Positions 23,621 to 32,908 of a DNA stretch of 64,000 bases are shown in pieces. The number at the start of each line of letters is the position of its first letter. Within the stretch, counting starts at the first letter, position 1. This DNA is from Candidatus Nanoarchaeia archaeon. Lineage in GTDB: Archaea; Nanobdellota; Nanobdellia; SCGC-AAA011-G17; GW2011-AR17. The DNA is taken from assembly GCA_028706745.1 (NCBI GenBank), contig JAQTVM010000003.1, forward strand, positions 24,411 through 88,410, given 5' to 3'. The position numbers were made by a program, and so were the translations under genes. The notes beneath the pieces are model-generated. The model was given only the letters and a program-made list of their open reading frames with translations. It was not told where the DNA came from and searched no databases.

Positions 23621-25297
23621 CTAATTCATGTTTCTTTCTCTCATTGTCTGCGCAATGACAGTCGCAGCCGCAACCACTGCTATGAACCCGAAAAGCACAT
23701 ACAAGTGGTTTATGCCTGCAAGAGCTGACTCAAACAGTATAAGCCCTTTCAGGATTCCCTCCATCATTACAAACGGGTTGTATTCCACCATCGTCCTTAG
23801 GAATCCGGACAATATCTCAAGAGGCATTATGGCATTTGAGAACACAAGTGTTATGATTGCCACAGACACCGATGCAACAGTCGCTGTTTCCCCTGTATTG
23901 AATATAGTGCCGATGAACATGCCGATGAATATGAATACAGTCGCAAACACAAGCATAAAGGCGGCTGCAAGCAGGTAAGTTGTAATTGCTATTCCCTTTA
24001 CAAATATGCTGATAACCCCCATAATCAGCATTGTCTGCACAAAGATTATGCTGATGTAAGTGAGATAATGCGCAAGCAGGAAAGTCATTGTGCCTGTCGG
24101 CGTTATGAAATTTCTTAAAGATGCCGATGATTCTTTTTCCCTTATCACTCCTGTGGAGCTTATCAGCAGGCTTACAAGCATTATAAGCAGGATAAGCAAA
24201 GACGGAAGTATGTACAGGAAATAGTTCTTTGTCTTTGTAAGCGGCTGGACGCTTATTTTCAAGGGGCTGACAATTGCATCAACATTTGTTATTTTTACCC
24301 CTTCTATGCTTGTTTTTATGTTTCCAAACCTGTTGTTTGCATCCTTGATTATTGATGTGTCTGCATTAACCTTGTTTTTTGCTTCCTGCGCGCTTGTCTG
24401 CGCTTCGCCTGCCTTTGTTTTTGCAGTGTCAAGCGTTGATTTCAGGGAGTTATAGCTGGATACCATGCTGTTGATATGGCTTGTAAGTGTTGAAAATACG
24501 CTTGAGCTGAGATTAAGATCATCCTGTATGCTGCTTATTTCTGTTGTTGCGGCGCTTGCATCAAGAGTTCCAGCATTAAAGTCAATTGAGGCAATCTTGT
24601 CAACTGAATCCGAAAGCTTTGCAGCCTCTTCTGCATTGTTTGTCGTCAGCCTTAATGCGGCGCTTTTTCCTGCTTCTGTTTCCCTGTTGATATTGTCCAA
24701 TGCGCCGAGTATCTGGCTTACTGCGCCTGCGCTCAGTTCTGAAGCCTGCAGTTCCACTTTTGCGCTCAGCTTTTCGCTGATTGCATTTGCAATATTAACC
24801 CTTGATTCGTCAATATACAATGTGATTACATTCCTTGCGCTGTTGTCCATTGCCATGTCTTTTGGAAATATGATGCAGACAGGATATCTTGACAGCTTTA
24901 CAAAATCCATGCATTCCTGTTCGCTCGGGGTTTTTGTTATCCCATACTCCCCGCTGCTCAGGTTTGCAATCAGTGTTTCTGCAAGCGGAGAATAACTTTC
25001 TGAGAATGCGGCTATGTTAACGCCATAAAGTGTTGAAGTGTTAAATCCTATGCTTACAAGCGCCATTATAATCAGCGGCCCAAGCAGGAAAATAAGGGCT
25101 GATATCCTTGTTCTTATTATCAGCTTGTAGTTCTTTATGATGATGCGCAGAAGTTTTATGAAAAAGAATCCCCTGCCTCTTTTTTGCACATCATCCATGA
25201 TGCCTGAATAGTCCCTTTTTGCAGACATTTTTTTTGCATCAAACATTGTTTTCACGTTGTCTGTCTCTTCTTTTTTTGCAATCATGTTAAATGCCAT
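23621..25297 (-). CDS. ABC-2-type transporter permease
   Basis: 558 residues. A long cytoplasmic N-terminus precedes a first membrane helix (~65-85). Next comes a large external domain of about 270 residues that is Ser/Ala-rich and coiled-coil-like, then five to six helices at ~365-550 with the ABC2_membrane pattern (SSTGVIREKESSASLRNFITPT before the second helix). It resembles YhgE/Pip-like and DrrB-like exporters with large extracytoplasmic loops. The gene starts 2 nt after its ATPase partner. The exported substrate is unknown. Confidence 0.85.
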   Translation of the reverse strand: MAFNMIAKKEETDNVKTMFDAKKMSAKRDYSGIMDDVQKRGRGFFFIKLLRIIIKNYKLIIRTRISALIFLLGPLIIMALVSIGFNTSTLYGVNIAAFSESYSPLAETLIANLSSGEYGITKTPSEQECMDFVKLSRYPVCIIFPKDMAMDNSARNVITLYIDESRVNIANAISEKLSAKVELQASELSAGAVSQILGALDNINRETEAGKSAALRLTTNNAEEAAKLSDSVDKIASIDFNAGTLDASAATTEISSIQDDLNLSSSVFSTLTSHINSMVSSYNSLKSTLDTAKTKAGEAQTSAQEAKNKVNADTSIIKDANNRFGNIKTSIEGVKITNVDAIVSPLKISVQPLTKTKNYFLYILPSLLILLIMLVSLLISSTGVIREKESSASLRNFITPTGTMTFLLAHYLTYISIIFVQTMLIMGVISIFVKGIAITTYLLAAAFMLVFATVFIFIGMFIGTIFNTGETATVASVSVAIITLVFSNAIMPLEILSGFLRTMVEYNPFVMMEGILKGLILFESALAGINHLYVLFGFIAVVAAATVIAQTMRERNMN

Positions 25298-25299
25298 TT

Positions 25300-26235
25300 T
25301 TAATGCCTTTTTGTTATGTATTCAAACACTTCTTCCATTGTCGGCTTGTGCACCTTCAAGCTCACTATCTTTTCCCTGCTGCTGTCTATTATGCCTAAAA
25401 GGTGCTTGAGCACTTTTTCGGCTTTGGGAGTGTAAAGCACAATCTTGTTTCTCTTCATCACGATATTTGAAATATCAAGCTTGCCGAGCTTCTTAAGTAT
25501 TGAATCATAATTGCCCGGTGTTGTTGAAAGATGGATTTCCTCATTTTTTGAATATTTTCCCTTAAGCTCATCAGGGGAGCCGCACTCAATAATTTCCCCG
25601 TTGTGAATAATTGCTATTTTGCTGCATACAACTTCCACCTCGTCAAGCATGTGGGAAGTCATGATAATTGTCTTGCCCTGGTCGTTTATTTTCTTGATTA
25701 GCGCGAGCATTTCCTTTCTTAACACAGGGTCAAGGTCCTCTGTCGGCTCGTCAAGGAAAAGCACCTTGGGATTGTGGATTAATGAGCAGGCAATATCAAG
25801 CCTTCTTATCATTCCTGTTGAAAGCTCCCTTGCAAGAAGGTTTTCTGCTTCGCTAAGGTCCATTAAATCCAGTATTGCCTTTGTCCTTTTCTTTATGCTT
25901 TCATCCTTCATGGAGTAAAGCCTTCCAAAGTATGCAAGGTTTTCCCTTACAGTCAGGAGGGGATAAACAGATATTCCCTGCGTTGCAAACCCTATGTTCT
26001 CGTGAAGCCTTTTCTTGCTGAACTTGAGCTGCTTTCCGTCAAAAAAAACCTTTCCGCTTGTCTGCTTCCAGAATCCTATCAGGATATTTATCAGTGTTGT
26101 TTTTCCCGAGCCGCTCAGCCCTATAATCCCAAAATAGCTTCCCTTTGGTATGTTCAGGTTTATGTTATTAAGAACTCTTTTCTTGCCAAAAAACTTGCAT
26201 AAATTGTCAGTTTTGAATATTCCCTCTTCTTCCAT
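25300..26235 (-). CDS. ABC transporter ATP-binding protein
   Basis: 311 residues of the DrrA/CcmA type. Walker A GLSGSGKTT, Q-loop within GFATQGIS, signature LSTGMIRRLDIA, Walker B VLFLDEPTEDLDP and the switch His (TSHMLDEVE) are all present. The C-terminal ~90 residues are the extra DrrA-type domain. A TATA box (CTTTATTAAC-like) lies about 25 nt upstream, indicating a leaderless mRNA. It forms an exporter with the permease immediately downstream. Confidence 0.92.
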   Translation of the reverse strand: MEEEGIFKTDNLCKFFGKKRVLNNINLNIPKGSYFGIIGLSGSGKTTLINILIGFWKQTSGKVFFDGKQLKFSKKRLHENIGFATQGISVYPLLTVRENLAYFGRLYSMKDESIKKRTKAILDLMDLSEAENLLARELSTGMIRRLDIACSLIHNPKVLFLDEPTEDLDPVLRKEMLALIKKINDQGKTIIMTSHMLDEVEVVCSKIAIIHNGEIIECGSPDELKGKYSKNEEIHLSTTPGNYDSILKKLGKLDISNIVMKRNKIVLYTPKAEKVLKHLLGIIDSSREKIVSLKVHKPTMEEVFEYITKRH

Positions 26236-26281
26236 TGATAAAATTAATGTAGAATATGGTTAATAAAGCTTGTTGTTGGAA

Positions 26282-27331
26282 CTATCCTGCCGCAATGCCT
26301 GACAAGAATCCTGTTTTTATGAAATAAAACATTACTGCGAGGAATATTGCATACAGCAGAAGAAGAGCAAAACCTTCAAACATCCTTACGACCCATCCTG
26401 TCCTTATGAATGCAAGCAAGAGCACTGTAAACAGGATCATCGCCGGCATATAGTAGGCAATTGCAAGCAGGGAAGGGGATATCGGGTGAATAAGGCTGCT
26501 TATTCCTATAACCAAAAGAGTGTCGGCGATGTTGCTTCCGATTATTGTGCCCATTATCATGTTGCCCATATTCTTTCTTGCAGCTGATATGCAGACAACC
26601 ATTTCAGGGAGAGTGGTGCCCAAGCCAAGCACCAAAAGCCCCACCACTGTATCGGGTATTTTCATAAGCAGTGCAAGATTCTCAAGTGAAGGAATAAGGT
26701 ATTTTGCGGAAAAAAACAAGGCAGCGCAGCTTAAGGCAATTATAATGCCCTGTTTTGCAATAAAACTTAAAGTTATATCAGGCGCCCTGCTTGAATTTTG
26801 CGAAAACTCATTTTTCAGCATTTTCATTCCGTAAAAAAGCCCTTTCTCGCCCGTGTTTGAAAAAAGCCTCCTTAGCCCGCCTTTAAGGATGTCTGTTTCA
26901 AAAAGCCAAAGCATATACAGCATGAATAAAACCAGCAGGATAATGCCTTCAATCCGCCCTATATTCTTGTCAAATGCAAAAACAGCAAATATGAGCGATA
27001 TGAAAAGCAGGTAAAATCCCTCTTTTGTGAAAACTCTTTTTTCTATTATAATGGGCGCTATTACCGCACAGATTCCCAGCACAAGCCCTATTCTTGCGAT
27101 ATTCGCCCCTATTATAGGCCCTGTGACAAGCTGGCTGTTTTTGTAAAATGAGGCTGCTATTGAGCTTGCCAGTTCCGGCAGGGAAGTGCCGACTGCGACA
27201 AGAGTTACACCTATAACAAATTCTGAAACTCCGAATGCCCTTGCAATTTTTGAAGATGCATCCACAAAATAATCGCTTGACTTTATGAGGATTGCAAGCG
27301 CAGCTATAACAATAATAATGTCATAGAGCAT
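26282..27331 (-). CDS. Sodium/calcium exchanger family antiporter (CaCA)
   Basis: 349 residues with about ten helices in two inverted halves. Both alpha repeats are intact: GVTLVAVGTSLPELASSIAAS with GPIIGANIARIG, and GLLVLGLGTTLPEMVVCIS with MGTIIGSNIADT. The Glu in each LPE motif normally coordinates calcium. The protein exports Ca2+ in exchange for Na+ or H+. The start codon overlaps the preceding stop by 1 nt (TAATG). Confidence 0.9.
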   Translation of the reverse strand: MLYDIIIVIAALAILIKSSDYFVDASSKIARAFGVSEFVIGVTLVAVGTSLPELASSIAASFYKNSQLVTGPIIGANIARIGLVLGICAVIAPIIIEKRVFTKEGFYLLFISLIFAVFAFDKNIGRIEGIILLVLFMLYMLWLFETDILKGGLRRLFSNTGEKGLFYGMKMLKNEFSQNSSRAPDITLSFIAKQGIIIALSCAALFFSAKYLIPSLENLALLMKIPDTVVGLLVLGLGTTLPEMVVCISAARKNMGNMIMGTIIGSNIADTLLVIGISSLIHPISPSLLAIAYYMPAMILFTVLLLAFIRTGWVVRMFEGFALLLLYAIFLAVMFYFIKTGFLSGIAAG

Positions 27332-27897
27332 TACTCTTCCTTCCCGTCATCCTCGCTTGCAAGCTCGAAGAACTGCATTATTCTCATAAGGAGGATTATT
27401 GCAAACGCCATTACCCCTACAGCCAATGCTGTTATGTAATCCATCGGAATCCTGCCGTAAACTATTATTGAAAGGAATATCAGTATTGTATTTACAGTCA
27501 TTCCGGAAGAGAGGGCGTATGCAAATGATTTTGGCATTGCGTGGAGGAAATCAAGCAATGTAAGGGCAAACCCCTCAAGCATGATGACGCTTACAAGCAT
27601 TGTATAGCTGTTGAATCCAAGCATACTGCTTTCATGAAGGTGCCTGTAAAGGTTCATGCACGCAAACAGCATGACAACGCTGTTTCCAAAGGCAGTGTTC
27701 CAGCCAAGCTCCTCTTTCTTGTATTTTCCGAAATAATACGAAATAAGAATCATTGAAACCGCAATCGGCACTATTGCCCAAAGCATTTCAGGGTGGGCGA
27801 AAACAGATTTTGTTATGAGCCATATCCTTGAAAGCACTTCAGAATAAAGCACTGCTGCGCCTGATTTCAGTGTTTCAGTAACAAATGCGAAATCCAT
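27331..27897 (-). CDS. Multi-span membrane protein, unknown
   Basis: 188 residues with about five to six helices, an acidic C-terminal tail (ELASEDDGKEE), and conserved-looking HLHESSMLGFN and Trp/Tyr residues in loops. It is coupled by a 1-nt overlap to the cation exchanger. It is the first gene of that pair and is divergent from secF. No family was recognised; an accessory role with the exchanger is a guess from context. Confidence 0.6.
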   Translation of the reverse strand: MDFAFVTETLKSGAAVLYSEVLSRIWLITKSVFAHPEMLWAIVPIAVSMILISYYFGKYKKEELGWNTAFGNSVVMLFACMNLYRHLHESSMLGFNSYTMLVSVIMLEGFALTLLDFLHAMPKSFAYALSSGMTVNTILIFLSIIVYGRIPMDYITALAVGVMAFAIILLMRIMQFFELASEDDGKEE

Positions 27898-27982
27898 GCC
27901 AAATATAAAGCAGAATCCCTATTTAACTTTTGCCTTGTATCTTTTTTTGGCGCCCCTGAATAATTTATGCCAAAAACCTAAA

Positions 27983-27993
27983 GATATATAAAC
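27983..27993 (+). promoter_or_regulatory. TATA box of the secF-secD operon
   Basis: GATATATAAAC, about 30 nt before the SecF ATG. A divergent minus-strand TATA-like CTTTATATT serves the membrane-protein gene ending at 27897. Confidence 0.6.
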
Positions 27994-28017
27994 CTTAATC
28001 TGTTTCCTTTTCCAGAT

Positions 28018-28962
28018 ATGGACTTTGTCGCTAGCGCTCCAAGCCTCCCTTCGCGTGGCTCGGGAGACTTAAAAGAGTGGTATGCAAATCACTACAAATG
28101 GCTGATGATTATTCCGGTTGTCATTTTAATAGCCTGCCTTGGCATTATCGGAAATCATTATGTGAAGACAGGCGACTTTGTTGACAGGGATGTCTCGCTT
28201 AAGGGCGGGCTTACATTGACAATATCAACAGAGCTTAAAGCAGATGACATGGAAGAATATCTTTCTTCAAGATTTGCAGGCTCGGACATTCTTGTAAGGA
28301 CACTGACTGAATTCGGGACCAGCGAGCAGACAGGAATCATAATAGAGGCGTCTGATGTTGAGGAAGCAGATATCAAGGCAGTTGTCCAGGAAAGAATGCA
28401 GAAGGAAAGCAGCGGATTCCTGCTGACAAAAGAGAATTATTCTGCAGAACAGGTGGGAAGCAGCCTTGGCGAGTCATTTTACAGGCAGATGCTTACTGCA
28501 ATTCTTCTGGCATTTGCGTTCATGGCAGTGGTTGTCCTTATCACATTCCGCTCAGTAATCCCTTCATTCACAGTTGTTTTCTGCGCATTCTGCGACATGA
28601 TATTTCCCATTGCAATAATGAACCTGGCAGGTATAAGGCTTTCAACAGCGGGAATAGCAGCCCTGCTTATGCTTATCGGCTATTCAGTTGACACTGACAT
28701 CCTGATTACGACAAAAGCGCTGAAAAGACAGGAAGAGAGAAGCGTGATTGAAAGGATGTTTGACGGAATGAAAACAGGGCTTACAATGACATTGACTACA
28801 ATAGTTGCCCTGACAGCGGGCTATTTTGTTTCCAACAGCTTTGTAATAAAAGAAATATTCTTGATAATAATAATAGGGCTTTTGTATGACATGGTTGTCA
28901 CTTACCTGTTCAATACAGGGGTTCTTGTATGGTGGGTAAAAAGAAAGGCAGGCGGGCAGTAA
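28018..28962 (+). CDS. secF: Protein-export membrane protein SecF
   Basis: 314 residues with six membrane helices and one large external domain after the first. SecD/SecF motifs: DVSLKGGLTLTIS in the external domain, and IGYSVDTDILITTKALKRQ in the fourth/fifth helix region with proton-relay acidic residues. SecDF uses the ion gradient to pull substrates emerging from SecYE. The first ~20 residues are unusual: the DNA at 28026-28066 looks like one of the dispersed palindromic repeats. SecF precedes SecD, the usual archaeal order. Confidence 0.92.
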   Translation: MDFVASAPSLPSRGSGDLKEWYANHYKWLMIIPVVILIACLGIIGNHYVKTGDFVDRDVSLKGGLTLTISTELKADDMEEYLSSRFAGSDILVRTLTEFGTSEQTGIIIEASDVEEADIKAVVQERMQKESSGFLLTKENYSAEQVGSSLGESFYRQMLTAILLAFAFMAVVVLITFRSVIPSFTVVFCAFCDMIFPIAIMNLAGIRLSTAGIAALLMLIGYSVDTDILITTKALKRQEERSVIERMFDGMKTGLTMTLTTIVALTAGYFVSNSFVIKEIFLIIIIGLLYDMVVTYLFNTGVLVWWVKRKAGGQ

Positions 28963-28963
28963 A

Positions 28964-30721
28964 ATGGGAAAGTTCAAGATGCCAATCAGGGTATGGATAT
29001 TGATTGCATTCCTTATATTCTCGCTGCTTGCAATAAAGCCGACGCCTTATGCTTCAGGAGTGCAGATAAAAAACGTGGAGCCGGGAAGCGATGCTGCGCT
29101 TGCAGGGCTTGCACCCGGGCAGATTGTAAAGTCAGTGAATGAGCAGACGATAACAACTGTTTTTGAATTCAAGACAGCAATGGAAAAGCTCCAGAATGAG
29201 CCTGCCCTGTTTTCAGCCGAAGTCATGCGCAGGGATGATTTTACGCTTGTGGAATATGAAGTTACAGACAGCTTCGGGTTTTCAACTGATGAAAACAATA
29301 CAGTAATATCCTCAGAGCCTTTTTCAAAACTGCAGAAAGATGACATAATACTTTCTGTAAACAAGATGCCTGTTGAAAACAAGACAGAGCTTGATGAGGC
29401 GCTTGACAAGATACTCCCGCTTAAAATAATAAAAATAAAAACAGACAAGGCTGATGCGGCGTTCCTTGCAAGAGGAGCTCCGAAAATAACAGTGGGCGAG
29501 GCTTCAAAAAATAACCTTAAGAAAGGGCTTGACCTTGAAGGCGGAACAAGAGTGCTTCTTAAGCCGATATCCCCGGACGGCGTTGTGTCAGACAATGATA
29601 TCTCTGACCTGATAAGCGTCCTTGGCAACAGGCTTAATGTTTACGGGCTAAGTGACATGAGAATAAGAAGCGCGGCTGACTGGCAGGGCGAAACTTTCAT
29701 TCTTATAGAAATAGCAGGCGTTTCAAAGGAAGAAGTAAGCGAGCTTATTGCGAAGCAGGGAAAGTTTGAGGCAAAGATTGGAAATGAAACAGTATTTGCA
29801 GGCGGCAAGAAAGACATTACTTATGTGTGCAGGAATGACGGCAGCTGCTCAGGGGTAAGGAGCTGCTATACAGTGTCTGACGGAGAATACTGCAAGTTTG
29901 AATTTGTAATACACTTAAGCCCTGAAGCTGCAAAAAAGCACGCTGAAATAACAGATAAGCTTGAGATTGTGCAGTCAGAAGACGCAAAGGAGATTCTCAG
30001 CGAGCACATTGACTTTTACCTTGATGACAAGATGGTTGACAGCCTGCAGATTGGCGCTGACCTGAAGGGAAGCGAAACAACTGCAATTGCAATATCAGGA
30101 CCCGGCGTAGGGGCAAACAGGAATGCGGCTATTGATGCTGCTGTTGCAAACATGAACAAGCTTCAGACAGTGCTTATCACGGGCTCATTGCCTTTTGACC
30201 TGGAGATAGCGAAGCTTGACACAATCTCACCTGTTCTCGGGCAGGACTTTGCAAGCAATTCAATAAAAGTGATATTAATAGCCTTGCTGGGCGTTGCTGT
30301 TGTCTTGTTTGTCAGGTACCGCTCGTGGAAAATTCTCCTTCCAATGATGCTTACAAGCCTAAGCGAAGTTGTGATACTGCTTGGCTTTGCAGCAGTTATG
30401 CAATGGAATCTTGACATGGCTGCAATTGCAGGTATTCTGGCTGCAGTCGGAACAGGCATTGATGACCAGATAATCATTGTTGATGAAATAATGAAAGGCA
30501 AGAAAGACATGTACTCAAACTGGAAAGTCAGGATGAAGAGGGCTTTCTTTATCATATTTGCCGCTTACGCAACAGTTGTTGCTTCAATGATTCCATTATG
30601 GAATGCGGGCGCAGGGCTGTTAAGGGGATTTGCAGTAACCACAATTGTCGGAGTTACAATCGGAGTATTCTTAACAAGGCCTGCTTTTGCAGCCATTGCG
30701 GAAAAGATGTTCAAGAAATAA
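28964..30721 (+). CDS. secD: Protein-export membrane protein SecD with N-terminal PDZ-like domains
   Basis: 585 residues. After the first helix, residues ~32-85 (VQIKNVEPGSDAALAGLAPGQIV) form a PDZ-like domain. Residues ~110-165 (SEPFSKLQKDDIILSVNKMPV) look like a second, partial one. The SecD proper begins at KKGLDLEGGTRVLL. The external P1 domain follows and the six-helix core ends the protein, with GTGIDDQIIIVDEI. PDZ-like insertions are not part of standard SecD and suggest binding to unfolded C-termini at the membrane exterior. Start codon is 2 nt after secF. Confidence 0.92.
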   Translation: MGKFKMPIRVWILIAFLIFSLLAIKPTPYASGVQIKNVEPGSDAALAGLAPGQIVKSVNEQTITTVFEFKTAMEKLQNEPALFSAEVMRRDDFTLVEYEVTDSFGFSTDENNTVISSEPFSKLQKDDIILSVNKMPVENKTELDEALDKILPLKIIKIKTDKADAAFLARGAPKITVGEASKNNLKKGLDLEGGTRVLLKPISPDGVVSDNDISDLISVLGNRLNVYGLSDMRIRSAADWQGETFILIEIAGVSKEEVSELIAKQGKFEAKIGNETVFAGGKKDITYVCRNDGSCSGVRSCYTVSDGEYCKFEFVIHLSPEAAKKHAEITDKLEIVQSEDAKEILSEHIDFYLDDKMVDSLQIGADLKGSETTAIAISGPGVGANRNAAIDAAVANMNKLQTVLITGSLPFDLEIAKLDTISPVLGQDFASNSIKVILIALLGVAVVLFVRYRSWKILLPMMLTSLSEVVILLGFAAVMQWNLDMAAIAGILAAVGTGIDDQIIIVDEIMKGKKDMYSNWKVRMKRAFFIIFAAYATVVASMIPLWNAGAGLLRGFAVTTIVGVTIGVFLTRPAFAAIAEKMFKK

Positions 30722-30740
30722 ATAAAAAGAATAAATAAGC

Positions 30741-31991
30741 TTATGTTCCTTCTGCATACGAGCCAAGATATTTTTTCTGCTCTTCTGTCAGGATGTCAAT
30801 ATTTGCGTCCATTGACTCTAGTTTAAGCTTTGCAATCCTCTGGTCCTGCTCAGCAGGTATTTCATATACCTCGGGCTTCATGTTTTTGTGGAATTTAACA
30901 ATCTGAAGCAATGCAAGAACCTGGTTTGAAAAGCTAAGGTCCATTACCTCGCTCGGATGCCCTTCAGCAGCTGACAAATTAACCAGCCTTCCTTCTGCAA
31001 GCAGATAAACATTCCTTCCGTTGGGTAGAGTGTATTTCACGCAATTGTCCCTGATTTCCTGCCTGGATTTTGCATATTTTTCAAGAGCTTTAACATCAAC
31101 CTCAACATTGAAGTGCCCTGTGTTTGAAAGAATAGATCCTTCTTTAAGATGCTCAAAATGCTTTTTCACAATAACATCCCTGCATCCTGTTGCAGTCACG
31201 AATATGTCCCCCAGTTTAACTGCATCATCCATCTTCATCACGTCAAATCCTTCCATTTTTGCCCTTAAACCCTGTATAGGGTCAACTTCTGTGACAATAA
31301 CGTGCGCGCCCATTCCCTTTGCCCGCATTGCAACGCCCTTTCCGCAGTGCCCGTAGCCTGCTATAACAAAATTCTTTCCTGCAATCAAGACAGAAGTGCT
31401 TCTTAAAATTCCGTCGATGGTTCCCTGTCCTGTCCCATAGATATTGTCAAAGTCCCATTTTGTTTCTGCATTGTTCACTGCAATTATCGGATATTTTAAT
31501 TTCCCGTCTTTTGCCATTGCCTTTAGCCTGTGAACGCCTGTGGTTGTTTCTTCTGTTCCTCCGATAACATCACTCAGCATATCAGGAAAATCCGTGTGAA
31601 GCCTGAAAACAACATCTCCGCCGTCATCCATTGTGAGGTTTGGCTTTGTTGCGATAATCTGGTCAATGCACCAGTAGTATTCCTCGTGATTGTTTCTCCA
31701 TGCATAGATTTCAACGCCGTCATCAGCCAATGCAGCGGCAACATCGTCCTGAGTGCTTAAGGGATTGCATCCTGCCCATGCTGCAACTGCGCCCAATGCC
31801 TTTAATGTCCTTATCAAGACAGCTGTTTCTTTTGTAACGTGGATTGCGCCCGCTATCCTTAATCCTTTTAACGGCTGTTCCTTTTCATACTGCGCTTTCA
31901 AAGCCATAAGCACAGGCATGTGGTTTTCTGCCCATTCAATCTTCTTTTTGCCCGCGTCTTTTAATGAGATATCTTTTACTTTGTATGCCAT
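30741..31991 (-). CDS. ahcY: S-adenosylhomocysteine hydrolase
   Basis: 416 residues. It cleaves S-adenosylhomocysteine to adenosine and homocysteine with bound NAD, keeping methyl-transfer reactions running. NAD-binding segment FVIAGYGHCGKGVAMRAKGMG and the family blocks SNTGHFNVEVD, DNIYGTGQGTIDGI and NLSAAEGHPSEVMDLSFSNQ are present. The length and end (YLGSYAEGT) fit the short archaeal/thermophile type lacking the ~40-residue insertion and the C-terminal KPxxYRY tail. TATA box CTATTTAAAC lies about 25 nt upstream. Confidence 0.95.
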   Translation of the reverse strand: MAYKVKDISLKDAGKKKIEWAENHMPVLMALKAQYEKEQPLKGLRIAGAIHVTKETAVLIRTLKALGAVAAWAGCNPLSTQDDVAAALADDGVEIYAWRNNHEEYYWCIDQIIATKPNLTMDDGGDVVFRLHTDFPDMLSDVIGGTEETTTGVHRLKAMAKDGKLKYPIIAVNNAETKWDFDNIYGTGQGTIDGILRSTSVLIAGKNFVIAGYGHCGKGVAMRAKGMGAHVIVTEVDPIQGLRAKMEGFDVMKMDDAVKLGDIFVTATGCRDVIVKKHFEHLKEGSILSNTGHFNVEVDVKALEKYAKSRQEIRDNCVKYTLPNGRNVYLLAEGRLVNLSAAEGHPSEVMDLSFSNQVLALLQIVKFHKNMKPEVYEIPAEQDQRIAKLKLESMDANIDILTEEQKKYLGSYAEGT

Positions 31992-32041
31992 GCCTTTTAG
32001 TGTTAAAAACGCAGTTTAAATAGCTTATTAACGAGGGCTTA

Positions 32042-32092
32042 GGCTGTAACCTGTAGTTCGCAGCAACTGCTAAAAATTACCTGCTATCTGCT
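32042..32092 (-). repeat. Degenerate heptamer repeat, minus orientation
   Basis: Read on the minus strand: TAGCAGA, TAGCAGG, TAATTTT, TAGCAGT, then drifting units. It lies between the divergent ahcY and RMD1-family promoters. Confidence 0.6.
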
Positions 32093-32094
32093 AT

Positions 32095-32104
32095 ATTTAT
32101 ATAC
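32095..32104 (+). promoter_or_regulatory. TATA box of the RMD1-family gene
   Basis: ATTTATATAC directly after the heptamer tract, about 28 nt before the ATG at 32126. Confidence 0.55.
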
Positions 32105-32125
32105 TTTCCAGCCATTATAAAATCT

Positions 32126-32908
32126 ATGGCGGAGCACAAGCTTAAGGCATTGCATATTGCAAGGGAGTTTCCTATTGCTAAAGTCAAGGATGTCCTGAAA
32201 TACAAGCTTATTTCTGAAAAAAGGGAATCTCTTGTATTTGAAGTGTCTCCCAAAAGCTACTTATTTGTTTATTCTTTCGGGGCGCTTGTGTTTTATGATG
32301 TTGAAGATGTGATGGTAAGCGCCACAATAAAAAATCTCAGGGGGCTTCATGTTGAAATATTGGCTGAAAAGCTGTCTGATGAGTATGCAGTTGTTGAGCA
32401 TATGAAGAATTCTGTTGAGTTCAATGAAATAAAGCTGAAAACAGCTGATGTTGAAAAGCTGAAGATAGTGTCGCTTGTGCTTGCGCAGTCAGTAGCGCTT
32501 GAATATTATGAAAACAAGGTTGATTTGATTGTATCGGGGTTTTCTTCGCTTAACAAGCAGCTAAGCGAGAAAGGCAGGCTGAAAGTGGGCAATACCGAGC
32601 TTATGAAGCTTGTTGGCGCTAACAACATGATTATTGAGTCAATTGTGTCAAAGCTTTCGCTTCTTGACGAGCCGGCTGTCGTATGGGACAATGAGGAGGC
32701 TGAATGGATATTTTACAGGCTGCAATATATGTTTGACATGGAAGACAGGTTCAAGCATCTGCAGTACAAGCTGGACTTCATAAAGAGCAATTCAGAATTG
32801 ATACTTGAGGCTATAAGAAGCAGGACGAGCCATATTCTTGAGTGGGTTGTGATTATACTGATTGCAATAGAAATAGTGATATTTGTCTATGAAGTTGCTT
32901 TCATGTGA
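32126..32908 (+). CDS. RMD1/DUF155-family protein
   Basis: 260 residues. Family features: FVYSFGALVFYDVE near residue 50, an internal helical region, and the C-terminal membrane-proximal signature SRTSHILEWVVIILIAIEIVIF. Eukaryotic relatives (RMND1, Rmd1, Sif2/Sif3) act in mitochondrial translation or cytoskeletal functions. The archaeal role is unknown. One C-terminal membrane helix anchors a cytoplasmic domain. Its stop directly abuts the end of the convergent DUF362 gene. Confidence 0.8.
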   Translation: MAEHKLKALHIAREFPIAKVKDVLKYKLISEKRESLVFEVSPKSYLFVYSFGALVFYDVEDVMVSATIKNLRGLHVEILAEKLSDEYAVVEHMKNSVEFNEIKLKTADVEKLKIVSLVLAQSVALEYYENKVDLIVSGFSSLNKQLSEKGRLKVGNTELMKLVGANNMIIESIVSKLSLLDEPAVVWDNEEAEWIFYRLQYMFDMEDRFKHLQYKLDFIKSNSELILEAIRSRTSHILEWVVIILIAIEIVIFVYEVAFM

